DNA of 64,000 nucleotides from Myxococcales bacterium (lineage in GTDB: Bacteria > Myxococcota_A > Polyangia > Polyangiales > Ga0077539). Below the pieces are notes generated by a model. That model did not search any database. It was not told the origin of the DNA and saw only the letters and a list, made by a program, of their open reading frames with translations. The position numbers were made by a program, and so were the translations under genes. The stretch covers positions 85,461 through 149,460 of the forward strand of contig JAEUKI010000079.1 in NCBI GenBank assembly GCA_016793325.1, given 5' to 3'. Positions 33,543 through 43,100 of the stretch are shown here, piece after piece; position 1 is the stretch's first letter; each line of letters starts with the position of its first letter.

Positions 33543-35444
33543 ATGGCCACGAGCCCCGCTGCTAGCGAGACCCTCCACATCTCCCCTGACTTCGCATCGA
33601 ACCTCGCACGCGTGCTGCCGAGGCTCCTCGCTCCGGGCGCGCTGCCCGAGGACTGGGATCCGCGCGCGACCACCTACGACCTGACGCGCTTCGACTCGGA
33701 CGTCGGCTTCGCGGCGAGGCTGAACGAGGCCATCGCCGACATCGTCACGCGCGATCTGCAGGAGCCTTCGCAGATCCGCGAACGGCTCACCGCGGTCGGA
33801 CTCCCGTTCGACTACGCGCGCCTCGGCCAGCCGCTCTCCACGCTCTTCGAGCTCTCGACGCAGGCCCGCACCAACGCAGCGCGGTGCTTCTCCTTCGCGT
33901 CGGTCACCAAGTCGTGGCTCGCCGTCATCGAGTCGCCGTCACGGACGCTCCCGGTTCGCGTCTACGCGTCGGGCGCGCTGCCGATCTCGGACGAGGCCCG
34001 CCGCGCCCTCGTTGCGAGCGGCGTCACCATCCACGAACGCGAGCCGCTGCCGCCGCCGAGCGCGGACGTGCTGACCGTGCTCGTCACCGACGCGCCGTTT
34101 CTCGGGGACGTTCAGGCCACGCACGCCGACGCGATCAGCGCGCCGGTGCCCGGCGGAAGCGTACTGCTCGTGAGGGACCCGACGCGGATCGCGCCGCACG
34201 GAATCCAGCTGATTCGCAAGCGCACCGTCTCGGCGCTGCTCGCCGCGGACGCGCGCGCGGCGCTCGAACACGAGGCGCACCGGTCCCCGAGCGCGCTCGC
34301 GGCAGAGACGCCCGAGGCGTGCGCGGAGAGGCTCCGAGCGCTCTTCCCCGAAGTGACGCAGAGCCTGTTTTTCTGCACCGGACTCGCGGCGGAGGCCGCG
34401 GTGTTCAGCGCCGCCGTCGACGTGCTGGGACCCGAGCCGGTCTCGTTCTTCTACGCGCAAAACGGCTACGGCGGCACAGGGCAGCTCATCGCGGACCTGC
34501 TGGCTCGCGGCGGCAAGCTGCGGCCGCGGCCCCTCGTCGTGCTCGGTCACGACGACCAGGGTCGCGCCGTCACGCTCGTCGACCGCGTGCTCGGGGAGCT
34601 CGCCTCGCTCGCGGGCGCGCCGGCGTGTCTGTTTCTCGAGACGCCCACGAATCCCGAGCTGCAGGCGCACGATTTTTCGAAGCTCATGGCCGGCCTTCGC
34701 GCGTACGCGGAGCAGCATGGTCGCAAGGTGCCGGTGATCGTCGACACGACGCTGGCGCCGCTCTACCCGATCTTCGCCAAGGAGTTTGCTGCCAATTGGC
34801 CGTTCGTGCTGGTCAAGAGCGGCTCGAAGTACTTCACCAAAGGAAAGACGACCCTCGGCGTCGCCGCGTGCGCGAGCGATCCGACGGCGCGCGCGATCCT
34901 CGACCGCGCGCGCGCGCTCGGTCGAGACGCCGACTCGTTTGCTCGCCCGCACCAGCTCGTCGAGCTCTACGCGGGCCTCTCGGATCTCGTCCCGCGCATG
35001 GCCGCGATCAGCGCGCACACGCGTCGCCTCGCCGATGGCCTGCGTCGCGCGCTGCGGGCCCGCGGACACGACGTGACGCTCTACGCGGTGTCCGACGCCG
35101 ACGTCGAAGCCGGAATGGCGACCGGCATGGTGTCCTTCTACCTGCCACCAGCGCCGACGACGCACGCGGACCTCGTCGACGAGTTCGTCGCGCACTTGCT
35201 CGAGCACGCGCCGACGCTCGTGAAGAACCGCGTCAGCTACGGCCAGTCGACGGGCGACGGCGCCCCGGACGTCTTCTACGTGATCAACCCCGAAGAGTCG
35301 ACGCAGGGCGCGCTCTCGGCCGCAGTGAAGAACGCGCAGAAGCGGGGCAACGTGCAGATCTGCCGGATTTCGGTGCCAGAGCACGCCGACGTCGACGGCC
35401 TCCTCGCCGCCGCCGAGCGCTTCTTCGCTCTCAAGTACCGCTGA
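33543..35444 (+). CDS. Large Cys/Met-metabolism-type PLP-dependent enzyme
   Basis: 633 residues, cytoplasmic. The C-terminal two thirds carry the landmarks of the cystathionine gamma-synthase/lyase fold: FYAQNGYGGTGQL region for cofactor phosphate, LFLETPTNPEL, VIVDTTLAPLY (Asp 401 for the pyridine nitrogen) and VLVKSGSKYFTKGKTTLGV with Lys 429 as the probable Schiff-base lysine. Normal members have about 400 residues; here an N-terminal domain of about 220 residues is added. The reaction (transsulfuration-type elimination or replacement) is inferred from fold alone. The gene is flanked by direct copies of the R2 3' tail (33459-33492 and 35448-35484), suggesting it moved as a unit. Confidence 0.8.
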   Translation: MATSPAASETLHISPDFASNLARVLPRLLAPGALPEDWDPRATTYDLTRFDSDVGFAARLNEAIADIVTRDLQEPSQIRERLTAVGLPFDYARLGQPLSTLFELSTQARTNAARCFSFASVTKSWLAVIESPSRTLPVRVYASGALPISDEARRALVASGVTIHEREPLPPPSADVLTVLVTDAPFLGDVQATHADAISAPVPGGSVLLVRDPTRIAPHGIQLIRKRTVSALLAADARAALEHEAHRSPSALAAETPEACAERLRALFPEVTQSLFFCTGLAAEAAVFSAAVDVLGPEPVSFFYAQNGYGGTGQLIADLLARGGKLRPRPLVVLGHDDQGRAVTLVDRVLGELASLAGAPACLFLETPTNPELQAHDFSKLMAGLRAYAEQHGRKVPVIVDTTLAPLYPIFAKEFAANWPFVLVKSGSKYFTKGKTTLGVAACASDPTARAILDRARALGRDADSFARPHQLVELYAGLSDLVPRMAAISAHTRRLADGLRRALRARGHDVTLYAVSDADVEAGMATGMVSFYLPPAPTTHADLVDEFVAHLLEHAPTLVKNRVSYGQSTGDGAPDVFYVINPEESTQGALSAAVKNAQKRGNVQICRISVPEHADVDGLLAAAERFFALKYR

Positions 35445-35445
35445 T

Positions 35446-35484
35446 TCGCGTGCTCGAGAGACCGCCGTCGGATGTCCGGTTCCA
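35446..35484 (+). repeat. R2-b, 3' tail of R2
   Basis: GCGTGCTCGAGAGACCGCCGTCGGATGTCCGG repeats the tail of R2-a almost exactly, beginning 1-2 bp after the stop codon of the PLP gene. The head and middle of R2 are absent here. Confidence 0.65.
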
Positions 35485-35605
35485 CGAGGTCCTCGGTTGA
35501 ACACGCGGTCGAGTGTCACGGCAGTTCTCCCACGCGCGCGGCGCGCAGAACGTGCGACGCAGCGCGAGCGGAGACTCTTCGAACGGCCTGAGAATTCACG
35601 AGCCA

Positions 35606-35748
35606 TCTGCGAATTGACGCGAGGCGTCTAACGCAAAATTAATCCGGATTAGTGACCCATCACCGCCCGGCGATCGCGCCGCGCGAACGCGTCAGCGTCG
35701 CGGTGGCTTCACGCGGCGAGCCTTCGTGCGCGCGGGCTTCGCGCGAAC
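35606..35748. repeat. R4-B, duplicated 3' end of the gene at 16335
   Basis: From GAATTGACGC through TAACGCAAAATTAATCCGGATTAGTGAC to the coding tail, this stretch parallels 16252-16390. The GACGC-GAG-GCGTC hairpin and the TAATCCGGATTA palindrome (35640-35651) are kept. Similarity stops about 14 bp before repeat R2-c. Confidence 0.75.
35692..35748 (-). pseudogene. C-terminal remnant of a paralogue of the 16335-17087 gene
   Basis: On the minus strand this reads AKPARTKARRVKPPRR and a TGA, matching AKPARKKARRAKPRRR and the stop of the gene at 16335. The rest of that gene is absent; the upstream side is cut near repeat R2-c. A gene fragment with no independent function. Confidence 0.7.
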
Positions 35749-35761
35749 GAACGTCTCGATT

Positions 35762-35905
35762 TGCCAACACAGTTTCGCCTGCGACACGAGAGGCGAAACC
35801 TGGGGATTCGAACTCGCCGTGCGGCGCGGTCGACCGATCGCAGCGCGGTCGCAACGGAGTGAGGGCGGGGACGAGGCGATGACCGATCGGGGTGTCGCGA
35901 TAGGG
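35762..35905 (+). repeat. R2-c, partial R2 (5' part)
   Basis: GCCAACACAGTTTCGCCTG is the R2 head; GTGCGGCGCGGT, AACGGAGTGAGGGCGGGG and ACGAGGCGATGACCGATCGGGG follow in R2 order. The 3' hairpin (CCAACGGC/GCCGTTGG) is lost. It borders the truncated gene tail at 35692-35748. Confidence 0.7.
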
Positions 35906-35960
35906 CGGACCGCGTGAGGCAATCGAGCGCCTTGCGAGTCGCGCGATGGCCAGCAGTCGC

Positions 35961-36461
35961 TCAGTCGTCTTCGTCGCCGCCTTTGAGGCTGTCGTCGCTC
36001 AGGCACACCTGCGGCGATGCCATGTTGAGGCACGCGCTGGGCGACGGACGCTGCGGACGAAGCGATGGGCCGCGTCGCGGAGGGGTCGCGCGCGGACGAT
36101 CGACAGGAGGCTCGACGCGCGCTTCGGACAGACACGGCCTCGCCGCTGCGGCGTCCTCGAAAACGCCGACCGGCTGCAAGCACGGCTGCGGACTCAAACA
36201 CGGCTCCGGGGGCGTCGCCGGCGCGAGCTCGAGACACACGCTCGGCGCCGAGAGACAGACGCTGGGCCTGGTGACCTGGAGGCACGGAGAGGATCCAGAG
36301 AACTTTTCTTGCAGCCAATCGCACGCCTCGACGCTTGTGGCGATCCCAGCCATGGCGGTCGCCACGAGCAATCGACGGCGCGCGAGGATGACCGCGCGAT
36401 CCTGTTGTTCGCGATCCTCTTCTGCACCCTCTTCGTCTCGCTTCGGATCCTCGTCAACCAA
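35961..36461 (-). CDS. Cys-Leu-Ser repeat protein with twin-arginine-like signal
   Basis: About 166 residues from a TTG at 36461 (preceded by AGAGAGGCAGG); a frame from 36599 exists but its first part looks non-coding. A charged leader (VDEDPKRDEEGAEEDREQQDR) is followed by RRRLLVATAMAGIATSVEAC, resembling a Tat signal ending in a possible lipobox. The mature part repeats short CL(S/Q/E/N) units: SPCLQV, PSVCLSAPSVCLEL, EPCLSPQPCLQP, RPCLSE, SACLN, QVCLSDD. About nine evenly spread Cys suggest metal or disulfide cross-linking. Similar small CLS-repeat proteins are known to me from myxobacteria; no function is established. Confidence 0.6.
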   Translation of the reverse strand: MVDEDPKRDEEGAEEDREQQDRAVILARRRLLVATAMAGIATSVEACDWLQEKFSGSSPCLQVTRPSVCLSAPSVCLELAPATPPEPCLSPQPCLQPVGVFEDAAAARPCLSEARVEPPVDRPRATPPRRGPSLRPQRPSPSACLNMASPQVCLSDDSLKGGDEDD

Positions 36462-36659
36462 CGCGCCCTGCCTCTCTCGCTTGATGTTACCCCACGGCGT
36501 CGCGAGCGCGCTCGTGCTGCCGATCGCCGTGAGGGTCACGGGCAGCGAACCCGACCAAGACGACGACGACCCCAACGACAACGACGGGCGAGACGACAAC
36601 TACCGCAGCAAGCCGCAGTGAACGTGCGGCCAACCGCGACGCTCACGTTGGGGCGGATG

Positions 36660-37194
36660 TCATTGTCGTCGGCGGGAGATTGCCGTCGACGTCGAGCAGC
36701 CGTTGTTCGCGACGGCCGGGAGGCCGACCTGCGCGACGTTGGCGCGGCTTCTGTGAAGCAGGCCGATCGTTGAAAACGTAGGCGAGACCCAGCCGGCGTA
36801 CAGTCCCGTGTCGAAGCGAAACACCACGTACCAACCGACGTCCCCGCGGCGCGTCGCGACGAGGCCTTCGAGCGAACACCCGTCGATGAGCAAGCGCTGC
36901 ACGCTCGAGCTCACGTTGCCGGGCCGCGAGCGCGAAGTTGCCCGCTCGAATGATGGGGTGCACGCGAAAGATCGGATGGCTGAGCTGACCTGCTCCGCGC
37001 GACGGCTCATCGCGGTCGAGCGTCGCGACGACCGCAGAGTCCGCGCCGAGCACGACCGCCGCTGCGTCGTCATCTCGCTGCGACGTATCCGGAGGAACGC
37101 CCCACCCGACCGCCGTGCAGTCTTCGTTCGAAGCGAGCACGACTGCGTGCGTCGCGTTCCGTTGGCTGCACGTGACGCAAAAGTCCCAGGACAC
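36660..37194 (-). pseudogene. Frameshifted gene for an SH3-like protein
   Basis: Two overlapping minus-strand frames each hold half of a coherent protein. From GTG 37194 the first reads SWDFCVTCSQRNATHAVVLA...HPIIRAGNFALAAR; the second continues NVSSSVQRLLIDGCSLEGLVATRR...WYVVFRFDTGLYAGWVSPTF to a stop near 36660. A single-base change in the run around 36914-36944 would join them. The WYVVRFDTG-YAGWVSP pattern is like bacterial SH3 domains. The start side overlaps repeat R3-A and lacks a signal peptide, so the gene also seems truncated at its 5' end. Confidence 0.5.
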
Positions 37195-37248
37195 TTCCCG
37201 GTAGATGACTCATCGCGTGTCGTCCTTCCAACAGGGCGTCGCGACCGG
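37157..37248. repeat. R3-A, pair with 58688-58788
   Basis: TTCCGTTGGCTGCACG, a variable stretch, ACTTCCCGGTAG and CGCGTGTCGTCCTTCCAACAGGGCGTCGC align with 58688-58788 in the same order. The last ~30 bp are the most similar. A shorter match to its left part (GCTCCGCCTTCCGTTGGC) occurs near 62095. Confidence 0.5.
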
Positions 37249-37383
37249 CCGTCACGAACGACATGGCGATGGCGGTCGAGAGCAATCAACCACGCCGCAT
37301 CGCTGGAGCACGGTCGGCCGAGGAGACTCGAATCATCATCGCTGTGATCGGCTCGAAGACAGAGCGCACAACAGTCGACGCTC

Positions 37384-37629
37384 AGCTCCCTTCCCGCCGA
37401 GCGACCCGATTCTCGCGGGCGTCGCTCGAGACGCAGCGCTGGGGCCGATCCCCGAGAGAGAGCGGCGCGCGCGCTCGCAGCGCTGCGCAGCGACGGCATC
37501 CCATCCGCGCAGAGCGTCGCCAGCGAGGTCTCCGCCGCAGAAGACGCGCTCTTCCGCGCCCTCTGCGGCCTCGTTATCGATCGCCGCACGAGGCTCGTAG
37601 CGCTCGTCTCCGCCGCGCTCCGCCGTTGA
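37384..37629 (+). pseudogene. Coding remnant with frameshift
   Basis: In one plus frame PSDPILAGVARDAALGPIPE leads into a second frame reading RALAALRSDGIPSAQSVASE, then SAAEDALFRALCGLVIDRRT, RLVALVSAALRR and a TGA at 37627-37629. Codon use and amphipathic pattern are those of real protein, but no start codon or ribosome site opens either part. It looks like the 3' end of a lost gene in a decayed 2.4 kb area. Family not recognised. Confidence 0.4.
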
Positions 37630-37866
37630 TTCAGGTTCGTGGGCCGCGCGGCAGCGAGAGTTCTCGAGCGATCGAGCGACGCACGGCGCAGACGTGCTCG
37701 TCCGAACACCGACGGATGTCCCATTCTCGTCGCGCATCGAGCGCAGCTCGTAGCGACAACGGCCCGGCTCGGGCAGAGTAATCGACGCTGGTGCGTTCCG
37801 AACGCGCCGCCATCCGCCAGTGATTCTGGAGCTTGCAGCGCGCCGCTGTGGCAAGCTTGCGGGATC

Positions 37867-39921
37867 ATGAAGCAGGGGACCACTCTCTCGGTGCGAGTCG
37901 CACGGTCGTACGGGCTCGCTTGGATGGTTGTTTTCGTGACTGGATGCTCCGGCCGGCGGGTCTCCGCATACGTGCCCGACGTAATCGCCGAGACGGACGT
38001 CGCGGACGTCGCGACCCACGTCGCGGAAGATGTCGTGCCCGACACATCCCTCGATTCAACCGCACGTGACGTTGTGCAAAACGATGCCCAATGTCCAACC
38101 GGCTCTCATCCAGTATCGATGGCCTGTGTGGCGAACGGAGGGGTGCGACCCATCACGCCGATTTCTCTCGGCGACTCGACGCTACGAAGACCGACACTTC
38201 GCTTTTCGTTGCCGAGCGGAGCAGACGGCGCGGTGATCGAGCTCTGCCGAGACCGCGCTTGCACGATGGTGATCGAGACATTGCGCGTCACAGCGACGAC
38301 CGCGCGCCCCACGAGCGACCTGCCTGCCTCCAGTGTTGTCTTCTGGCGCGCCCGAGCGCGCGTCGGAGCAGTGGACGACGCCATCGCCAACGTCGGCCCC
38401 ACATGGCTGTTTCATCTACCGGCCAGGGACAACACCGGTGGAATCGACAGCAGCTCCAACCCACACCTCGACGTCAACGGTGACGGCTTCGACGACTTGA
38501 TTATTGGGGCGATCAAAACCGCCCCAGGTGGCAGGCGCAATGCAGGAACGGCAAGCGTGTTTCACGGGAGCGCCGCGGGCATCGCCGACACGGCGGCTCG
38601 CACGCTCGAAGGCCTGGCAGAGGGTGACGGTCTCGGCTTCTCCGTGGCGAGCGCTGGAGACGTGAACGGTGACGGATTTGCAGACATCGTTGTTGCGGCA
38701 CCGGGTGCTGATCCGGGCGGCAGGCTCGACGCTGGGACAGTCAGCGTGTATCTCGGCGGCGCAACGGGGATCGACAGCCCTGCTCGAGCGCTCGAAGGTC
38801 CCGCAGCGGGAAGTCTGTTGGGCGTGTCTGTTGCGAGCGCGGGCGACGTGAACGGTGACGGTTTCGCCGACATCGTCGTCGGGGCGGGCGGAGGCGCTCC
38901 CGGAGGTAGGCTCACCGCCGGAACAGCAACCGTGTTTCACGGAAGCGCCTCGGGGATCGCGGAAGCGCCTGCCCGCGTGTTGGAAGGCGCCGCGGTGGGA
39001 GATCGATTCGGCGGGTCCGTTGCGAGCGCGGGCGACGTGAACGGTGACGGTTTCTCGGACATTGTTGTCGGAGCGCGATCTGCGTCCCCCCGTGCGTTCG
39101 GTGCACCGGGGACAGCCAGCGTGTTCCACGGGAGCGCGACCGGAATAGAGGAAACGGCTGCGCGCACTCTCGAAGGCGTCGGATTGTTTGATTCTTTCGG
39201 CGCGTCGGTGGCGAGCGCTGGAGACGTAAACGGCGACGGTTTCTCGGATGTCGTTGTTGGGGCACCTCGCGCGTCTTCCAGCAGGTTCGAGGCTGGCGCT
39301 GCCAGCGTGTTTCACGGGAGCGCGACGGGAATCGAGGCAACGGCGACGCGCGTTTTCGAAGGCGTGGCTGCGAACGATCAGTTCGGCGAAGCCGTTTCCG
39401 GCGCTGGCGACGTGAACGGCGACGGATTCGCGGACATCATCGTCGGAGCGCCGTTGGTTCGCAGGAACAACCGCCTTGGGGGGATCGTAAGCGTGGTTCA
39501 CGGCAGCGCGACGGGGATCGCGACGACCGCTGCTCGCACGCTCGACGGGGTGGGTGAGCTTGATGCGTTCGGCTGGTCCATTGCGCGTGCTGGAGACGTG
39601 AACGGTGATGGCTTCGCAGACATCGTTGTTGGAGCGCACCTCGCGGCCCCCGGCGACAGGGTCGCCGCTGGACGAGCAAGCGTGTTTCACGGCAGTGCGA
39701 CAGGGATCGCTCCGACAAGTGCTCGTACCTTTGAAGGCGTGGATGCGGATACATGGTTCGGCTATTCCGTCGCGAGCGCGGACGACGTCGACGCCGCAGA
39801 CCGACAAGCGAACGCGTGCACACTCGCGCGCGGTCGCCCTACGCGTCGAATCGCACAGAGGCCAAGCATCTCGACGCCCGTGAAGCGATTGACGCTCACC
39901 GTCGCGTCACCCGAGCGCTGA
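37867..39921 (+). CDS. FG-GAP beta-propeller lipoprotein
   Basis: 684 residues from the ATG at 37867. Lipobox VTGC (Cys 27), a short Asp/Val-rich linker and a small fibronectin-like region (RRPTLRFSLPSGADGAVIELCRDRAC). About seven FG-GAP blades follow, with loops DVNGDGFDD, DVNGDGFAD and DVNGDGFSD that are unusually uniform, implying recent blade duplication or gene conversion; the repeated DNA GGAGACGTGAACGGTGACGG recurs in each. The last ~45 residues after FGYSVASADDV are unlike a blade, probably an extended C-terminus. Paralogue of the genes at 1203 and 31084. Confidence 0.85.
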   Translation: MKQGTTLSVRVARSYGLAWMVVFVTGCSGRRVSAYVPDVIAETDVADVATHVAEDVVPDTSLDSTARDVVQNDAQCPTGSHPVSMACVANGGVRPITPISLGDSTLRRPTLRFSLPSGADGAVIELCRDRACTMVIETLRVTATTARPTSDLPASSVVFWRARARVGAVDDAIANVGPTWLFHLPARDNTGGIDSSSNPHLDVNGDGFDDLIIGAIKTAPGGRRNAGTASVFHGSAAGIADTAARTLEGLAEGDGLGFSVASAGDVNGDGFADIVVAAPGADPGGRLDAGTVSVYLGGATGIDSPARALEGPAAGSLLGVSVASAGDVNGDGFADIVVGAGGGAPGGRLTAGTATVFHGSASGIAEAPARVLEGAAVGDRFGGSVASAGDVNGDGFSDIVVGARSASPRAFGAPGTASVFHGSATGIEETAARTLEGVGLFDSFGASVASAGDVNGDGFSDVVVGAPRASSSRFEAGAASVFHGSATGIEATATRVFEGVAANDQFGEAVSGAGDVNGDGFADIIVGAPLVRRNNRLGGIVSVVHGSATGIATTAARTLDGVGELDAFGWSIARAGDVNGDGFADIVVGAHLAAPGDRVAAGRASVFHGSATGIAPTSARTFEGVDADTWFGYSVASADDVDAADRQANACTLARGRPTRRIAQRPSISTPVKRLTLTVASPER

Positions 39922-40156
39922 CTCCGGTCAGCTCGAAAATCCCGCGCAGAACGCTGCGTGCGGCGCGATCGCGCGCGTGAACACGGCATCGCCATCGAAG
40001 CCAGCGTCGAACGCGAACCATCGCGCGCCGAATGAAGCGCATCCCGCTGGCCGCGAGGCAACGCCGATCGGGCCAACGTCTGCTCGCCCGTGCTCGACGA
40101 AGCGAAGACTGAGGGACTACGATCACGACCTCCATAGCTGAAACTGGGGTGCTTCG

Positions 40157-43100
40157 ATGCGTGTGTGGTGGAAGAGCTTCGCGACGGTCGCAATCATCGT
40201 CGCCTGCATGGCGGGTTGCACGTCACCAGCGATGATGCGCGATGCATCGACGTGGGACGTGACGTCGGTGGATCGCGAGCCACCTCCGCGCCAAGACGCG
40301 CGCGTGACCGACACCAGCAATTGTGTGGACATCGACAACGATGGCCATCTGTCAGCGATTTGCGGAGGAGATGACTGCGACGACAGCGATCCAACGCGCA
40401 GTCCCAGCGGTCGCGAGGTCTGCGACAGCGCCGGCAACGACGAAGACTGCAATCCGTGCACGGTGGCAGAGATCACAGCCTCGCGGATCGGCGGCGACGG
40501 CGATCGCGACGAGGATGGATTTCCGGCAACTCGCTGCTTCAATCGACTCGCGGGTGGTGCGACCGCACCGACGTGCGCGAGCGCGATGACGCTCGACGCC
40601 GGCGTCGGCGATGCTGACGCTGCCGCGGTTCAGCGCGTGGCGGTCACTGCGACCGAAGTACGCGGAACGGACTGCGCGGACGATCCGGCGGAGCAAGGTG
40701 CCACGCGTTTTCCAGGCGCCACCGAGATCTGCAACATGTTGGACGACGACTGCGACTCGATACGGGACGAGGGAGTCACTTCGACGCGCTGTTACGTCGA
40801 TTTGGACCGTGATGGATTCGCGAACGCGGCCGCCTCGATGATGACGCTCGACGTGTGCGCCGCCTGCCCTACAGGCTTCACGGCAACGCCGCCCGTCGGC
40901 AGCAACGTCGATTGTGACGATGCAGACGCGGCGAGATTTCCAGGCAACGCAGAGAGCTGCGACGGACGGGACAACGATTGCGTTTCGGCTACGGCGGACG
41001 GAGCTGACGACCGTCGTGTCGGACGAGCCTGCACCGCAAGCGCGGCGTTGGGGCCTTGTCGATCTGGGGTGGATGCGTGTGTCGGTGGCACGATCGCGTG
41101 CCAGCCGAGCGCGGGACGACAAGAGCTCTGCAACGGAATCGACGACGATTGCGACGGAGAACTCGACGAAGGACTCTGCGTTGATTCACACAGCGCGCCC
41201 ACTGGGTACGGCACGTGCCGGGCGGCGGGTGTTTGCGAAGTGGCGATTTGCCGCGACGGTCGAGGCAACTGCGACGGAGATCCGCGCAATGGCTGCGAGA
41301 CGCCCCTCGCGAGCGACGCGAGCAACTGTGGAGCATGTGGTGTTCATTGCGTGAGCGGCACCTGCGCCGGTGGCCTATGCACCGACTCGATGTTCCTTGG
41401 AATCAGCACCGGAGGCGATCACGCTTGCACGCGAACAGGCGCAGGAAGGGTCATCTGCTGGGGCGCGAACAGCTACGGACAACTCGGCGACGGGAGCACC
41501 GTCGATCGTCCGACGTCTGTCCAGGTCGCGAGTCTGACGAACGCTGTCGAAGTCAGCGCCGGGCGCGATCACACGTGCGCGCGGCGATCCACTGGCGACG
41601 TGGTCTGTTGGGGACGCAACAACCACGGCCAACTTGGGGACGGATCGACCGTCGATCGTCCGACTGCGACCGTCGTCCCTGGCCTCACGAACGTCAACTT
41701 GATCAGCGCCGGTGGTGACCAGACGTGCGCGATTCGCAATCGCGTCGAGGTCGTCTGCTGGGGAAGCGGTCGGACGGCACCGTATGCCGTGATCGCGCTC
41801 GCCGACATCTACGAACTCGACGTGGGCGCTGCGCACGCGTGTGTTCGCCGCAGTAGTGGACAGGTGCTCTGTTGGGGCTCCAACCGATTCGGCCAGCTCG
41901 GGGACGGAACGACGATCGATCGAGCTGTCCCTGCGGCGGTCGCGGGGCTCACCGATGCCGAGTCGTTGAGCACGCACGAAAATCACACGTGCGCTCGCCG
42001 TGCGTCTTCGACGCAGCTTTTGTGCTGGGGCGCGAACGAAAGCGGCCAACTCGGAGACGGAACCTCGACGAACCGCCTTGTGCCGGTTGCCGTTGCCGGC
42101 TTCTCAGCGAGTTGGTTGGTAAGCGCGGGCCGAGCGCACACCTGCGCTTCGAACTCAGACGGAGGCATCTATTGTTGGGGAGCCAACGGCAACGGTGAGC
42201 TCGGCGACGGAACGACAACCCCGCGGCTCGCGCCGGTTGCTGTGCTTGGCGCTTCAGGCGCACTGCAGTTGAGCGCGGGCGGTCACACGTGCATTCAACG
42301 ATCCAACCGACACATCCTTTGCTGGGGAGCCAACGGCCGCGGGCAGCTCGGCGACGGAACGACAGTCGATCGAGGCAGAGCAGGTCCGATCAGAGGACTC
42401 GAGGACGCCGTCGAGATCGCTGCGGGCGGACGACACACATGCGCTCGTCGCGCGTACGGACGGTTGCTGTGTTGGGGGGACAACTTCGACGGCCAAGCAG
42501 GACCTGTCGCGCCAGGCAGCCCGAGTAACGCTGCATCCGAGCTCTACGAGCCAGTCGACGTCGTCGAGGTGAGTGCAGGCTACGAGCACACATGCGCGCG
42601 TCGGGCAGTTGGGCAAATCGACTGCTGGGGTGACAACGAGTTCGGACAGCTCGGTCGCGGACATACCCGGAGCGAACGGTGGGTGCTACCCGTGCCGGGT
42701 GTCGCAGACGCGGTCGAAGTGCGCGCTGGCTTCAAATTCACGTGCGCTCGACGTGCGAGCGGTCGTCTGCTGTGCTGGGGAACCGGCGCGTTTGGACAAC
42801 TCGGAGACGGTCGTTCGATCGACTGCGCAGATCCCGTCGAGGTCGCGACCGTGACGGACGCAGTCGAAGTGCGCGTTGGAGGAACTCACGCGTGCGCGCG
42901 GCTCTCGGGTGGCGAAGTGGTTTGCTGGGGACGCAACAACCGAGGTCAGCTCGGCGATGGCACAACGATCGATCGAGCCACGCCGGTTCGAGTCGCGGCG
43001 CTCAACGATGTTATCGAACTAAACTTGGGCGCGAGTCACAGCTGCGCGCGACGCGTAAACGGGCAGGTATTTTGCTGGGGCAACAGCTCGAATGGTCAGT

